Of a stretch of DNA of 64,000 nt, positions 28,987 through 38,141 are shown one piece after another. The DNA is taken from contig NZ_AUBI01000003.1 of NCBI RefSeq assembly GCF_000429165.1, positions 124,001 to 188,000 on the forward strand. Direction: 5' to 3'. The position numbers and the translations under genes were made by a program. The stretch comes from Acetobacter nitrogenifigens DSM 23921 = NBRC 105050 (GTDB taxonomy: Bacteria > Pseudomonadota > Alphaproteobacteria > Acetobacterales > Acetobacteraceae). Each line of letters starts with the position of its first letter. Position 1 is the stretch's first letter. The notes beneath the pieces were generated by a model. That model was not told the DNA's origin, searched no databases, and worked only from the letters and a program-made list of their open reading frames with translations.

Positions 28987-30489
28987 ATGCACGATCAGAA
29001 CGCCTCAAACCCCGCAGAATTCCCGAGCAAAGCGTCGCCGGGCGATCTGCTGGCGCTGGACGCTGCCGAGATGGCGGCCGCGATCCGCAGTGGCGCGCTT
29101 TCGCCGGTGACGCTGGTGGAACGCGCGTTGGAACGAGCCGAGGCTGTGCAGGCGCAGCTCAACGCCTTCGTAGTCATTCGTCGGGACGAAGCGTTGGAAG
29201 CTGCTCGTGTCGCCGAGCGAGAAGCTGCAGAGGCGGGTAAGAGCGGAGCCGCGCTGGGGCCGCTGCACGGTGTTCCGGTGGCGTTGAAGGATATGACGCC
29301 GACGAAGGGCGATATCTGGACCGATGGGTCGCGGCTGTTCGACGGGCGCGTCGCGGACCATGACGCGACAATCGCCGACGCCCTGCTGGGGGCGGGCGCG
29401 ATTCTTCTTGCCAAGACCACGACGCCCGAGTTCGCCTGGTCAAGCCGCACGGACAGTCCGCTTTGGGGCGTCACCCGCAATCCATACGATCCGTCTCGCA
29501 CGTCTGGCGGAAGCTCCGGCGGAGCGGGCGTGGCTGTCGCCACCGGCTGCGTACCGCTGGCGGAAGGGTCGGACATGGGGGGGTCGATCCGGATCCCGGC
29601 AAGTTGTTGCGGCGTGATTGGCTTCAAGCCGAGTCTTGGGCGCATTCCCTACACCGGCTTGCCCAACGCGTTCGATCCATTGTCGCACTGGGGACCGCTT
29701 GCGCGCACCTGCCGCGACGTCGCGCTGTTTCTCGACGTGACGCAGGGGGGCGTCAGTCACGACGGCGCGCCGCGTAATGGCGACCCGGGTTACGACCTCG
29801 CGCCGGTGGAGCGTTTCGCCGCACGAGTGGGGTCTCTCGATCCGGCGCGACTGCGCGTCGGCGTCTCGGTTGATCTGGGGTGCTACGAAGTCGACGCCGC
29901 CATAGCCGACAACCTGCGCGCGACGGCGGACGCGCTCGCCCGCATGGGGGCGGAGGTGGAGGTGGTCGACGTCGTGTTTCCCGCCGAACATGCGGCGCTT
30001 TGGGACCGCGAATGGGCCGTCTGGCAGGCTTTCTATTACGGAGAAGCCGCCGCAGGGCGGGAGGACGCGCTCGATCCCGAAATGCGCGCGCTGATCGAGG
30101 AGGGGCGGCAAATACGCGCGGTTGATTACAGGCAGGGCGAGATCATGCGCACGACGATGTGGCGTTCCCTGGCGCCGATCCTGCGGCGTTGCGACGTTCT
30201 GCTCTGTCCGACTTTGGCGCGCGATGTCCCGTCCGCCGATGGATTGTTGCCGCCCGCATATGTGACTGCAAATGGACGATTGCGGGAGGTGACGATGACG
30301 GGAGCGTTCAATCTGCTTGCGCGTCTGCCCGCATTGTCGGTTCCGAGCGGCGTCTCGGCGAGCGGCCTGCCTACGGGCGTGCAGGTCATAGGGCGGCCTG
30401 GGGACGATCTTACGGCGCTACAGGTGGGGGCGCTGATCGAGAGTGCCATCGGCGCGCCGATAGCGCCGGTGGGAAGCTTCGGACAGTAA
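28987..30489 (+). CDS. Amidase signature family protein
   Basis: About 500 residues from the ATG at 28987, which has GGAG 8 bases upstream; the frame stays open back through the repeat to 28795, but that part would be a Leu-Trp tract. The Ser-cisSer-Lys catalytic triad is visible: Lys in GVPVALKDMTP, the cis Ser in RTSGGSSGGAGVAVA, and the nucleophile in EGSDMGGSIRIPASCCG. C-terminal LPTGVQVIGRPGDDLTAL is typical. Cytosolic amide hydrolase of unknown substrate. Its divergence from astBA suggests a link to nitrogen release, by inference only. Confidence 0.93.
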   Translation: MHDQNASNPAEFPSKASPGDLLALDAAEMAAAIRSGALSPVTLVERALERAEAVQAQLNAFVVIRRDEALEAARVAEREAAEAGKSGAALGPLHGVPVALKDMTPTKGDIWTDGSRLFDGRVADHDATIADALLGAGAILLAKTTTPEFAWSSRTDSPLWGVTRNPYDPSRTSGGSSGGAGVAVATGCVPLAEGSDMGGSIRIPASCCGVIGFKPSLGRIPYTGLPNAFDPLSHWGPLARTCRDVALFLDVTQGGVSHDGAPRNGDPGYDLAPVERFAARVGSLDPARLRVGVSVDLGCYEVDAAIADNLRATADALARMGAEVEVVDVVFPAEHAALWDREWAVWQAFYYGEAAAGREDALDPEMRALIEEGRQIRAVDYRQGEIMRTTMWRSLAPILRRCDVLLCPTLARDVPSADGLLPPAYVTANGRLREVTMTGAFNLLARLPALSVPSGVSASGLPTGVQVIGRPGDDLTALQVGALIESAIGAPIAPVGSFGQ

Positions 30490-30740
30490 TCGAGAAAAAG
30501 CGGCAGGGGCGCCAGATATATTGGCTGCGTGTCGGCCCGCTTCCACGTGTCAGCCGGTAACGCCGGGCGCGCCAGCGTTTTTGGATGCGCGTGATCAAGT
30601 TTTCACGGGGGCTTCCTGCGCCCTCTTGCGTTACGTTGAGATATAACCGGATAGTGCGCCACTGTCCGTCGTTTAGTAAGGACGTCTCAAACAAGAACGT
30701 CAGCGACTTGGCCTGAAATAAAAAAACACAAGGGCTCAGG

Positions 30741-31724
30741 ATGACATTGGTAGATATCAGCGCCCAGCCTGAACGGCACGGCGCAAAAATTCGGTCAGCG
30801 GTCGCAGCGGGCGACGGCGCGCGGTCGCGGATCGCTGCATCGTGGCACAGATGCGCGTCTTATTACGGACTTGCGCCGGAAAGCGTCGTCTCCCGACGCA
30901 TTCTCACTGAACGGGAGCTGCGCGATTCCAGGGAGCAGCTGGGAAGTCTCAGCGACCGAATTTTTCCTGCGTTGTCGCGGCTTTCCAAAATCCTATCCCC
31001 GTATAACGTGTGCACGAGCTTTGCTACGCCCGACGGCGTGATCGTGGCGCTTGAGACCTTCGTTGACGACGCCGATGCCCTGCGTAACTGGGGGCTGGCG
31101 CGAGGAGCGGACTGGAGCGAGCCAAGGGAAGGCACCAACGGCATCGGAACGTGCCTTGTCGAGGAAACGCCCATCGCGATCCGCCACGATGAGCATTTCT
31201 TCCTGCGCGACACTGTGATGACCTGCCTCGCGGCTCCGGTTTTCGACCATCTCGGGCAGATCGGCGGGGCGTTTAACGTCTCGTTATGCGGTTCTGACGT
31301 GGACAGCCCGGCCAGAGCGCTGATCGCGTCTCTTGTGCTCTCCTCGACGCGGCAGATCGAGATTGATCATTTTCACGCGTGTTACGCCAATCGAAAAATC
31401 ATATCTCTCCCGCCGGCGAATGGGCAGTCGGGCGGCGTTCTTCTGGCGGTCGACGCTGACGGCGTGATATGCGGCGCGACACGGGCTGCGCGTACGCAAT
31501 TTTCGCTGACCGACGCGCGTCTGCGCTCCGGCGTATGCGCGTCCGACGTCGTCGCGCAGGGGGATGATGATTTCGGGACGTCGGAACGGTCCGTCATTCG
31601 CCGTGAACTCGTCCGGACCAATGGCAACGTGTCGGCCGCCGCCCGAAATCTGGGCGTCAGCCTTGCCACGCTCAAGCGGCGCATCGCCCGCTACGAACTG
31701 CGTAACGTCTTCCGGGGCGAGTGA
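30741..31724 (+). CDS. GAF-domain Fis-type regulator (AcoR-like without the AAA+ domain)
   Basis: 327 residues. An N-terminal segment (RIAASWHRCASYYGLAPES) matches the start of AcoR-type activators. A GAF domain follows (about 70-215, including GTNGIGTCLVEETPIAIRHDEHFF and CLAAPVFDHLGQIGGAFNVS). A Fis-type HTH ends the protein: RTNGNVSAAARNLGVSLATLKRRIARYEL. The sigma-54-contacting AAA+ domain with GAFTGA that classic AcoR proteins carry is absent, so it probably works with the ordinary sigma factor or as a repressor. It lies just upstream of the aldehyde and alcohol dehydrogenase genes and most likely controls them. Confidence 0.88.
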   Translation: MTLVDISAQPERHGAKIRSAVAAGDGARSRIAASWHRCASYYGLAPESVVSRRILTERELRDSREQLGSLSDRIFPALSRLSKILSPYNVCTSFATPDGVIVALETFVDDADALRNWGLARGADWSEPREGTNGIGTCLVEETPIAIRHDEHFFLRDTVMTCLAAPVFDHLGQIGGAFNVSLCGSDVDSPARALIASLVLSSTRQIEIDHFHACYANRKIISLPPANGQSGGVLLAVDADGVICGATRAARTQFSLTDARLRSGVCASDVVAQGDDDFGTSERSVIRRELVRTNGNVSAAARNLGVSLATLKRRIARYELRNVFRGE

Positions 31725-31750
31725 GCCGTCCACGAGCGGGTAGTCGGGAT

Positions 31751-31776
31751 GAAGTGGCTCTCTGGTGAGCCACTTC
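31751..31776. terminator. Hairpin between the regulator and aldA
   Basis: Perfect 10-bp stem GAAGTGGCTC / GAGCCACTTC with a 6-base loop, starting 27 bases after the regulator stop. No T-run. It may end regulator transcription or stabilise the aldA message. Confidence 0.5.
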
Positions 31777-31864
31777 TCTGGCGGGGCCAGCTGGACGCCG
31801 ACGACAAATCGATAAAACCCTCGCAAATATTCATCGTCCGACCAGTGAATGCGAGGAAGGCCCA

Positions 31865-33328
31865 ATGGCCCACGACAAAGAAGACAAAAAAAACGCTCAG
31901 CCTCGATACAGCAACTTTATCAACGGCAAGTTTGTTGACGTAACAGGCGAAGCGCTCGAAGTTCGAAATCCGGCCAACGGGCGGCTGCTCGGGCACGTGC
32001 CAGCCAGCGATGCGAAGACCGTCGCCGACGCTGTCGCTGCGGCGAATGCGGCGCAGGGGGCATGGGAAAAACTCCCGGCCATACAGCGCGCAGGATATCT
32101 CAGGAAAATATCGGCCGGCATCCGCGCCCGCCGCGGCGAATTCGCGCGCACGATCGTCGAGGAGCAGGGCAAGGTCCAGCCGTTGGCGGAGGTCGAGGTC
32201 GATTTCGCAGCCGATTATTTCGACTACATCGCCGAATGGGCGCGTCGTCTGGAAGGAGAGGTGCTGACCAGCGACCGCGTAAACGAGACGATCCTGCTGC
32301 TGCGCAAGCCGCTGGGCACTGTCGCTGGCATCCTTCCCTGGAATTTTCCGTTTTTCATGATCGCCCGCAAGGTGGGGCCGGCGCTTCTGACCGGCAACAC
32401 GATCGTGATCAAGCCCAGCGAAGAAACGCCGATCAACGCGCACAAGTTTGCGGAACTGGTGGCCGAGACAGATCTCCCACCGGGCGTCTTCAATCTGGTC
32501 AGCGGAACCGGCGCCGTCTGCGGGCAGGCTCTTACCGAGAGTCCGAAAGTCGACATGGTGACTTTCACGGGAAGCGTGCAGACCGGCATCAGGATCATGG
32601 AGACCGCAGCGCGGAATCTCACGCGCGTCAATCTTGAGCTGGGTGGGAAGGCGCCGGCCATTGTCCTCGCAGATGCGGATCTCGATCTCGCAGCCAAGGC
32701 GATTCATGCGTCACGCGTGATCAACGCTGGACAGGTCTGTAATTGTGCGGAGCGCGTCTATGTCGAAAAGTCAGTCTACGAAGCGCTTCTCGAGAAACTG
32801 AAGGTTCTGTTCGCAGCCACCCGCTATGGAGATCCTTCGGAAGATCGTACTCTGGATATGGGGCCGCTCATCAATCAGGCGGCGGTCGATCGTATAGTCA
32901 AAATGGTCGAGCAGGCGAAAACTGAGGGCGCGAATGTTGTCGTCGGCGGAAAAGTGGATGACCAGAAGACAGGGTTCCACTATACGCCGACGCTGCTCTC
33001 CGATGTGACGTCCGATATGGATGTAATGAAACGTGAGACTTTCGGCGCTGTGCTGCCTGTTATGGCGGTGTCCGGTCTGGATGAAGCGATCGCTCTTTCC
33101 AATGATTCTGAATATGGGCTCACATCGTCCATCTACTCGACCAATATCAATTCCATCCTGAAAGCCACGAGGGAATTGAAGTTTGGCGAAACTTACGTGA
33201 ATCGCGAAAACTTCGAAGCGATGCAGGGGTTTCATGCAGGACGTCGGAAGTCCGGAATCGGCGGCGCCGATGGCAAGCATGGGCTATATGAATTCACGGA
33301 AACGCACGTCGTCTACATGCAGGGATAG
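31865..33328 (+). CDS. Aldehyde dehydrogenase, AldA (lactaldehyde/glycolaldehyde) type
   Basis: 487 residues, cytosolic NAD(P)-dependent enzyme. ILPWNFPFFMIARKVGPALL and NTIVIKPSEETP form the cofactor site, the general base lies in NLELGGKAPAIVLADADLDL, and the catalytic Cys292 in INAGQVCNCAERVYVEKS. The CNCAERVYV context is the signature of E. coli AldA, not of general acetaldehyde dehydrogenases. C-terminal GYEFTET-like motif reads GLYEFTETHVVYMQG. It precedes the PQQ dehydrogenase by only 81 bases (to the chosen start), suggesting that the pair oxidises an alcohol and then a hydroxyaldehyde. AldA naming is by resemblance. Confidence 0.92.
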   Translation: MAHDKEDKKNAQPRYSNFINGKFVDVTGEALEVRNPANGRLLGHVPASDAKTVADAVAAANAAQGAWEKLPAIQRAGYLRKISAGIRARRGEFARTIVEEQGKVQPLAEVEVDFAADYFDYIAEWARRLEGEVLTSDRVNETILLLRKPLGTVAGILPWNFPFFMIARKVGPALLTGNTIVIKPSEETPINAHKFAELVAETDLPPGVFNLVSGTGAVCGQALTESPKVDMVTFTGSVQTGIRIMETAARNLTRVNLELGGKAPAIVLADADLDLAAKAIHASRVINAGQVCNCAERVYVEKSVYEALLEKLKVLFAATRYGDPSEDRTLDMGPLINQAAVDRIVKMVEQAKTEGANVVVGGKVDDQKTGFHYTPTLLSDVTSDMDVMKRETFGAVLPVMAVSGLDEAIALSNDSEYGLTSSIYSTNINSILKATRELKFGETYVNRENFEAMQGFHAGRRKSGIGGADGKHGLYEFTETHVVYMQG

Positions 33329-33409
33329 AGCTGACGAACTCTCCTGCCTTCAGAAGAAAAAATGATAAAAAAGTCGTCGCTGAGGCGGCGGCTTATTCGG
33401 AGAAGAACA

Positions 33410-35593
33410 ATGACCGTCGTCAACGCGGCATATTTAAAGTCTGATCATAGATCATCCTCCCGTCTGAAGCAGCTTGGCCTGTTTTGCGCTGCGTCCCTGT
33501 CGTCGCTGTGCGTTGCAGCGGGCTCCGCGCAGGCCGCCGCAGGGCCTGCTGACGTCGATGGTCAGAGGATCATCAACGCCGACAAGGAACCCGGTAACTG
33601 GATGTCCACAGGTCGGACATATGACGAGCAGCGGTTTAGCCCCCTGACCCAGATCACGAGCGATAACGTCGGCAAGCTGGGGCTTGCGTGGCAATACAAG
33701 CTCGATTTCGACCGTGGCGTCGAAGCCACGCCGATTGTCGTCGATGGCGTGATGTACACCACGGGCGCGTTTGCAGTTGTTTATGCGCTGGATGGAGCGA
33801 CGGGAAAGTTGCTCTGGAAGTTCGATCCGAAGGAAGATCGCGCCAAGTCGGGACAGTTTTGCTGCGACGCCGTGAACCGTGGCGTGGCGGTGTGGAAAGG
33901 TCGCGTCTATGTTGGAACAAATGACGGTCGCCTTATCGCGATCGACGCAAAGACCGGTCAATCCGTCTGGGACGTCGACACAATTGCCGACCACGATCGC
34001 TCTTACGCTATTTCAGGCGCACCGCGTATCGTCCATGGCAAGGTGATCATCGGCAACGGCGGCGCGGAATACGGCGTACGTGGCTATGTGACAGCTTACG
34101 ACGCCGACAGTGGAAAGCAGGCGTGGCGCTTCTACACGGTGCCGGGCGATCCGGATAAGCCGCAGGAGACGCCTGAACTTCAGATGGCCGTTAAGACCTG
34201 GACCGGGAAAGCATGGTTCGAGCAGGGCGGCGGCGGCACCGCGTGGGACTCCATGGCGTATGACCCGGACCTGAACCTGCTCTATATCGGCACAGGCAAC
34301 GCGTCGATGTGGAACTACAAGCTTCGCTCAGAAGCCAAGGGCGATAATCTGTTCCTGTCGTCGATCGTCGCGATCAACCCGGACACTGGAAAATACGTGT
34401 GGCATTATCAGACCACGCCGGGCGACGCGTGGGACATGACGGCCACCCAGCATATGATTCTCGCGGATCTGAACATCAACGGGCAGCCGCGCAAAGTCAT
34501 CATGCAGGCGCCGAAGAACGGCTTCTTCTACGTTCTTGATCGCGCAACAGGAAAGTTCATTTCGGCGGAAAAATACGCGCCGGTGAACTGGGCCAGCAAG
34601 ATCGACCCGAAAACCGGTCGCCCTGTCTTTACCGGGGATGCGAGCTACTGGGAAAAGAAAGGCCCTGTTCTGGTGCGTCCCGGTTTCTGGGGTGGGCATG
34701 ACTGGCAGCCGATGTCGTACAATCCTGCTACTGGGTTGGTCTACATCCCGAAACACGTGTTCGCCGTCGAATACGAAGATACGCCTGATTACAAATATAT
34801 CCAGCATAAGCGAAATTTCTATCAGTTGGGCGTCGGCGCCGCCGCGATGAAGGACGATCCGGCGGATATGGAAAAATGGGCGAAGAGCTGGACCGGCGCG
34901 CTGCTTGCATGGGACCCGGTGCATCAGAAAAAAGTGTGGGAAGTTCCCTACACGACGATTTTCAATGGCGGTACGCTGTCGACTGCCGGAAATCTGGTCT
35001 TTGAAGGCACCGCAGATGGTCGTGTCGTTGCTTATAACGCCAAGGACGGGAGCAAGCTGTGGCAGTCTCCGGCGCAATCCGGCGTTATCGCCGCGCCAGT
35101 TACGTACGAGGCCAATGGCGCTCAGTATGTGACATTCATGGTCGGCTGGGGCGGCGCTTTCCCGACATTTGCAGGCGGCGCATCCCTGCGGGCTGGCGTG
35201 AAACCATGGGCGCAGGTCCTGACTTACAAACTTGGCGGCACGGCTGAATTGGCGAAAGCTGAATACAAGGTGCTGCAAACGCCGGAACCGCCCGCGCGTG
35301 CAGGGACGCCGGAGGATATCGCCATGGGCAAGGATGCGTTCAATGGCCATTGTTCGCAGTGTCATGGCATCAACGCGGTTTCGGGTGGCGTCGTGCCGGA
35401 TCTGCGTCGTCTGTCGGCGGCCCAGCATCAGATGTTCCCGATGATCGTTCAGGGCGCTTACCAGAGTCTTGGCATGCCGTCCTACAAGGGTGTCCTGACC
35501 GAGACTCAGATTGGTCAGATCCATGATTACCTGATCAAACGCGCCTATGACCTTCAGGACGAATTGAAGAACGGACACAGCATAGCCGACTAA
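33410..35593 (+). CDS. PQQ-dependent alcohol dehydrogenase with C-terminal cytochrome c domain (quinohaemoprotein)
   Basis: About 727 residues from the ATG at 33410 (CGGAG 8 bases upstream; an in-frame ATG at 33362 has no such site). A Sec signal peptide ends near GSAQAA. The eight-bladed propeller holds the adjacent-Cys pair (GQFCCDAVNRGVAVW), the calcium ligands Glu (GGAEYGVRGY) and Asn (GTGNAS), and the catalytic Asp342 in WDMTATQ; the residue two positions on is Thr, not Asp, which points to calcium rather than lanthanide use. The haem c site is CSQCH at about residue 648. No adhB-like cytochrome subunit follows, so it may be a soluble type II enzyme rather than membrane ADH. Confidence 0.93.
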   Translation: MTVVNAAYLKSDHRSSSRLKQLGLFCAASLSSLCVAAGSAQAAAGPADVDGQRIINADKEPGNWMSTGRTYDEQRFSPLTQITSDNVGKLGLAWQYKLDFDRGVEATPIVVDGVMYTTGAFAVVYALDGATGKLLWKFDPKEDRAKSGQFCCDAVNRGVAVWKGRVYVGTNDGRLIAIDAKTGQSVWDVDTIADHDRSYAISGAPRIVHGKVIIGNGGAEYGVRGYVTAYDADSGKQAWRFYTVPGDPDKPQETPELQMAVKTWTGKAWFEQGGGGTAWDSMAYDPDLNLLYIGTGNASMWNYKLRSEAKGDNLFLSSIVAINPDTGKYVWHYQTTPGDAWDMTATQHMILADLNINGQPRKVIMQAPKNGFFYVLDRATGKFISAEKYAPVNWASKIDPKTGRPVFTGDASYWEKKGPVLVRPGFWGGHDWQPMSYNPATGLVYIPKHVFAVEYEDTPDYKYIQHKRNFYQLGVGAAAMKDDPADMEKWAKSWTGALLAWDPVHQKKVWEVPYTTIFNGGTLSTAGNLVFEGTADGRVVAYNAKDGSKLWQSPAQSGVIAAPVTYEANGAQYVTFMVGWGGAFPTFAGGASLRAGVKPWAQVLTYKLGGTAELAKAEYKVLQTPEPPARAGTPEDIAMGKDAFNGHCSQCHGINAVSGGVVPDLRRLSAAQHQMFPMIVQGAYQSLGMPSYKGVLTETQIGQIHDYLIKRAYDLQDELKNGHSIAD

Positions 35594-35605
35594 AATGGCC
35601 TGCGG

Positions 35606-35640
35606 TTTCTCTCCGGAGCCATGCAGGCTTCGGAGAGAAA
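35606..35640 (+). terminator. Strong hairpin after the PQQ dehydrogenase gene
   Basis: A 10-bp stem TTTCTCTCCG / CGGAGAGAAA encloses a smaller AGCC/GGCT stem, starting 13 bases after the stop at 35593. No T-run, but stable and well placed to end the aldA-dehydrogenase transcript. Confidence 0.6.
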
Positions 35641-35815
35641 TGGTGAAGTAAAACGATGTAGTCTTTAAGGTGTGACGGCGAACTGAGCACGTGGAAAAAG
35701 GACAAGATCAGCCGACGAAGGCGGAATCCTTTCCGAGATAAAAACAAAAACAATAATCGCTACGGGCCGCTACAGACACTGTCGTTGCGGAGCCGTTGCT
35801 CGGAGACAGGTTTCA

Positions 35816-36703
35816 ATGACCACGGTAAATATAAAACGCCGCACGATCTATGCGTGCGCAGGACTCGCTATTTCTGTGCTCGGCCCGCACGCGGCGCAGG
35901 CGTCAGACATAACTTTCGCGGTCATAGGTCCGCATGAGTACGATCTTCCCGTCGATTTCAAGCCCTTCAACGTGTTCGTCCAATATGGCGACGGCAATGC
36001 TGCTGGAAACACCTATGACGGTCAGGGAAATCGCAGAGGGACAGGGGGAAGTCATACATGGGTTGGCCTCAGCAAATACGTGCATTTTCGGAGTTTTGAG
36101 GCGATTCCCAAAGTAGGGTTCGCCTTTGAACTGATTCAGGCGGAGAGCTTCACGCTTGCGAACGGAACGAATTACGGCGGGTTAGGTACGACCATTCCCG
36201 GATTTGCGTCCTGGTTCAAGCCAAACAGTCACAGCACGTTCGGGTTTCAGACTTTCATGCAGTCACCGTCCGGTACGCGCGATGCAACGGCTTCACACTA
36301 CTGGTCAAATATTTCCAGTTTTCTCTTTGACTATGAGTGGAAGCATTTCAGCTTTGACGGCGATCTTGGCGCCGTGACTTCCGTAACGTCGAGGCATTTG
36401 AAAAATCAAAATTCTTATACCCCGGGTACGAGTTTTTTCACGAATCTTCGGTTTAGCTGGAAGGCGACGAAACTATTTGAACCGTTCTTCGCCTTTGATT
36501 GGCAGAACGTCGCCGGAATTTACGACAAGACACAGAAAATGTACGTATCGGACAGCAGTTCGCGAGAGGTCGCCGGTGGAATGGGCGTTATGCTTAATCT
36601 GAGCAAGAGCGTGTCCCTGACCATGCGGTATTCGCATTCTATCGAAGGGAGAAACGTGCCGGAGACGAACGCATATTATATGAAGTTCGTCTATTTGTGG
36701 TGA
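35816..36703 (+). CDS. Outer-membrane beta-barrel protein (possible MetA/phenol-type transporter)
   Basis: 295 residues. A signal peptide (TIYACAGLAISVLGPHAAQAS) is followed by a chain with many alternating aromatic residues and a final FVYLW, the usual outer-membrane barrel ending. The region GFASWFKPNSHSTFGFQTFMQ with SHYWSNISSFLFDYEW recalls the 'MetA pathway of phenol degradation' putative transporter family. It follows the alcohol dehydrogenase gene after about 220 bases and may let its substrate enter the periplasm. The family call is tentative. Confidence 0.6.
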   Translation: MTTVNIKRRTIYACAGLAISVLGPHAAQASDITFAVIGPHEYDLPVDFKPFNVFVQYGDGNAAGNTYDGQGNRRGTGGSHTWVGLSKYVHFRSFEAIPKVGFAFELIQAESFTLANGTNYGGLGTTIPGFASWFKPNSHSTFGFQTFMQSPSGTRDATASHYWSNISSFLFDYEWKHFSFDGDLGAVTSVTSRHLKNQNSYTPGTSFFTNLRFSWKATKLFEPFFAFDWQNVAGIYDKTQKMYVSDSSSREVAGGMGVMLNLSKSVSLTMRYSHSIEGRNVPETNAYYMKFVYLW

Positions 36704-36828
36704 TCGTCAGCCGAAGCCGCTGCTGCGCGGCGGCGGCGATATCGTGTTGTGCAGCCGGATAATTCGGTGTTTGTCGTCGCGCATTGCGCGCCTGGTCGAG
36801 GCGCACAGACTCCTGCATGCTATGCCGT

Positions 36829-37836
36829 TCAGAATTCCAGACAGATTTTTCCGAAATGTCGATTGCTTTCCTGATGCCGAAACGCCTGGACAATTTCCTC
36901 CAGAGGGAAGCTGCGGTCGACGACAGGCTTCATGCCGTTCGCGTCGATGGCCTTGATCATTTCGATCTGCTGTGCGCGATTGCCAACCAGAACACCCTGC
37001 AGGCGAATCTGTTTGACGAGAACAGGAACGAACTGTAGCGCAGCTTCGACGCCGCCCAGAATGCCGATAACTGAAATATGGCCTGCGGCGCGCACCGCCT
37101 CCATGGACTGCTGTAGCGTTGATGGGCCGCCAACGTCGACGACATGATCGACGCCTCGACCGCCGGTCAGCGCGCGAGCGGTCTCTCCCCACGCCGGATC
37201 TGAGCGGTAATTGATTACGTGATCTGCGCCGAGGGAGCGCAGGCGCTCGAGTTTCTCGTCGCTTGACGAAGTCGCGATCACTGTCGCTCCCGCCATTTTT
37301 GCGAACTGCAGCGCGAAAATGGACACGCCGCCTGCGCCCTGCACAAGCACGACGTCTCCGGGTTTCACATGGTCGTCGGAAAACAGAGCCCGCCATGCGG
37401 TGAGACCCGCCGTAGTCAACGTTGCGGCTTCGGTGTGGGAGTAGCCTTTGGGAGCATGGGTGAAGGCAGTGATTGGCGCAGTCACTTCCTCCCGCGCGTA
37501 TCCGTCTACGCCGTCGCCGGGAACGGTTGCGAACCCCACGACGTTCGGTGCGCCAGATAACCACGTCGGAAAAAACGTGCTGACCACCCGGTCGCCGACA
37601 GCGAACTCGTTTACGCCTTCGCCGATTGCGATCACCTCTCCCGCGCCGTCCGCCATCGGGATACGCGGTTCCGCCGGTCCCCACACGCCGCTGACCACTA
37701 CGTAATCGTGGTAATTCAGGGAGTTGGCGTGCAGTCTGACCGTTATTTCACGGGGGCGTGGCGCAGGAGCCGGACGCTCGGCGACGGTGACGTGGTCGAA
37801 GCCGCCGCCTGTGCCGACGATGATTGCTTTGGGCAT
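36829..37836 (-). CDS. NAD(P)-dependent MDR-family oxidoreductase (quinone-reductase-like)
   Basis: 335 residues. MDR fold: GroES-like part with ITVRLHANSLNYHDYVVVSG and PMADGAGEVIAIGEGV, then the Rossmann part with PGDVVLVQGAGGVSIFALQFAKMAGATVIATSSS and GADHVINYRSDPAWGE. The catalytic zinc Cys of classic alcohol dehydrogenases is replaced by an Asn/Tyr-His pattern (SLNYHDY), and the structural zinc cysteines are absent, so it is a zinc-free reductase or atypical alcohol dehydrogenase. Isolated gene near the alcohol oxidation cluster but on the opposite strand. Confidence 0.88.
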   Translation of the reverse strand: MPKAIIVGTGGGFDHVTVAERPAPAPRPREITVRLHANSLNYHDYVVVSGVWGPAEPRIPMADGAGEVIAIGEGVNEFAVGDRVVSTFFPTWLSGAPNVVGFATVPGDGVDGYAREEVTAPITAFTHAPKGYSHTEAATLTTAGLTAWRALFSDDHVKPGDVVLVQGAGGVSIFALQFAKMAGATVIATSSSDEKLERLRSLGADHVINYRSDPAWGETARALTGGRGVDHVVDVGGPSTLQQSMEAVRAAGHISVIGILGGVEAALQFVPVLVKQIRLQGVLVGNRAQQIEMIKAIDANGMKPVVDRSFPLEEIVQAFRHQESNRHFGKICLEF

Positions 37837-38141
37837 GTGATTCTCCCGTTGTCGCGATCAAGCCTATGTCGCGCCAAAGGATGAGCCAAGTGGTGGGCCG
37901 CAATTTCTGTAAGTGCATGAACGCGTGCCGTGAAGGTATGCAGGCGGTACTTGAGTTTTGAGAGATAAAAATTTTTGAAAATATATCGGCGTTGCGAAAA
38001 ATACTGTCGCTTCGGTCGGCGGTTCGGTAGCCAGAGTCGCCGGGCAAAAAATCGTCAAAGCATGTAATTGGGATAATCAGTCACGAAGCCACGAGAAAGG
38101 GTAATGCGTCAATTTAGTGTGTGACAGGCATGCTGGCAGCC
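37837..38141. other. Intergenic region between the MDR gene and the acyltransferase gene
   Basis: About 305 bases, both flanking genes leftward. It holds the MDR promoter and the end of the acyltransferase message. No recognisable gene, repeat or strong hairpin. Confidence 0.4.

Noticed and set aside
33362-33409. Upstream ATG for the PQQ dehydrogenase
   Set aside because: In frame, but the added 16 residues are Lys/Arg-rich and lack a clear ribosome site, while the ATG at 33410 has CGGAG at proper distance.
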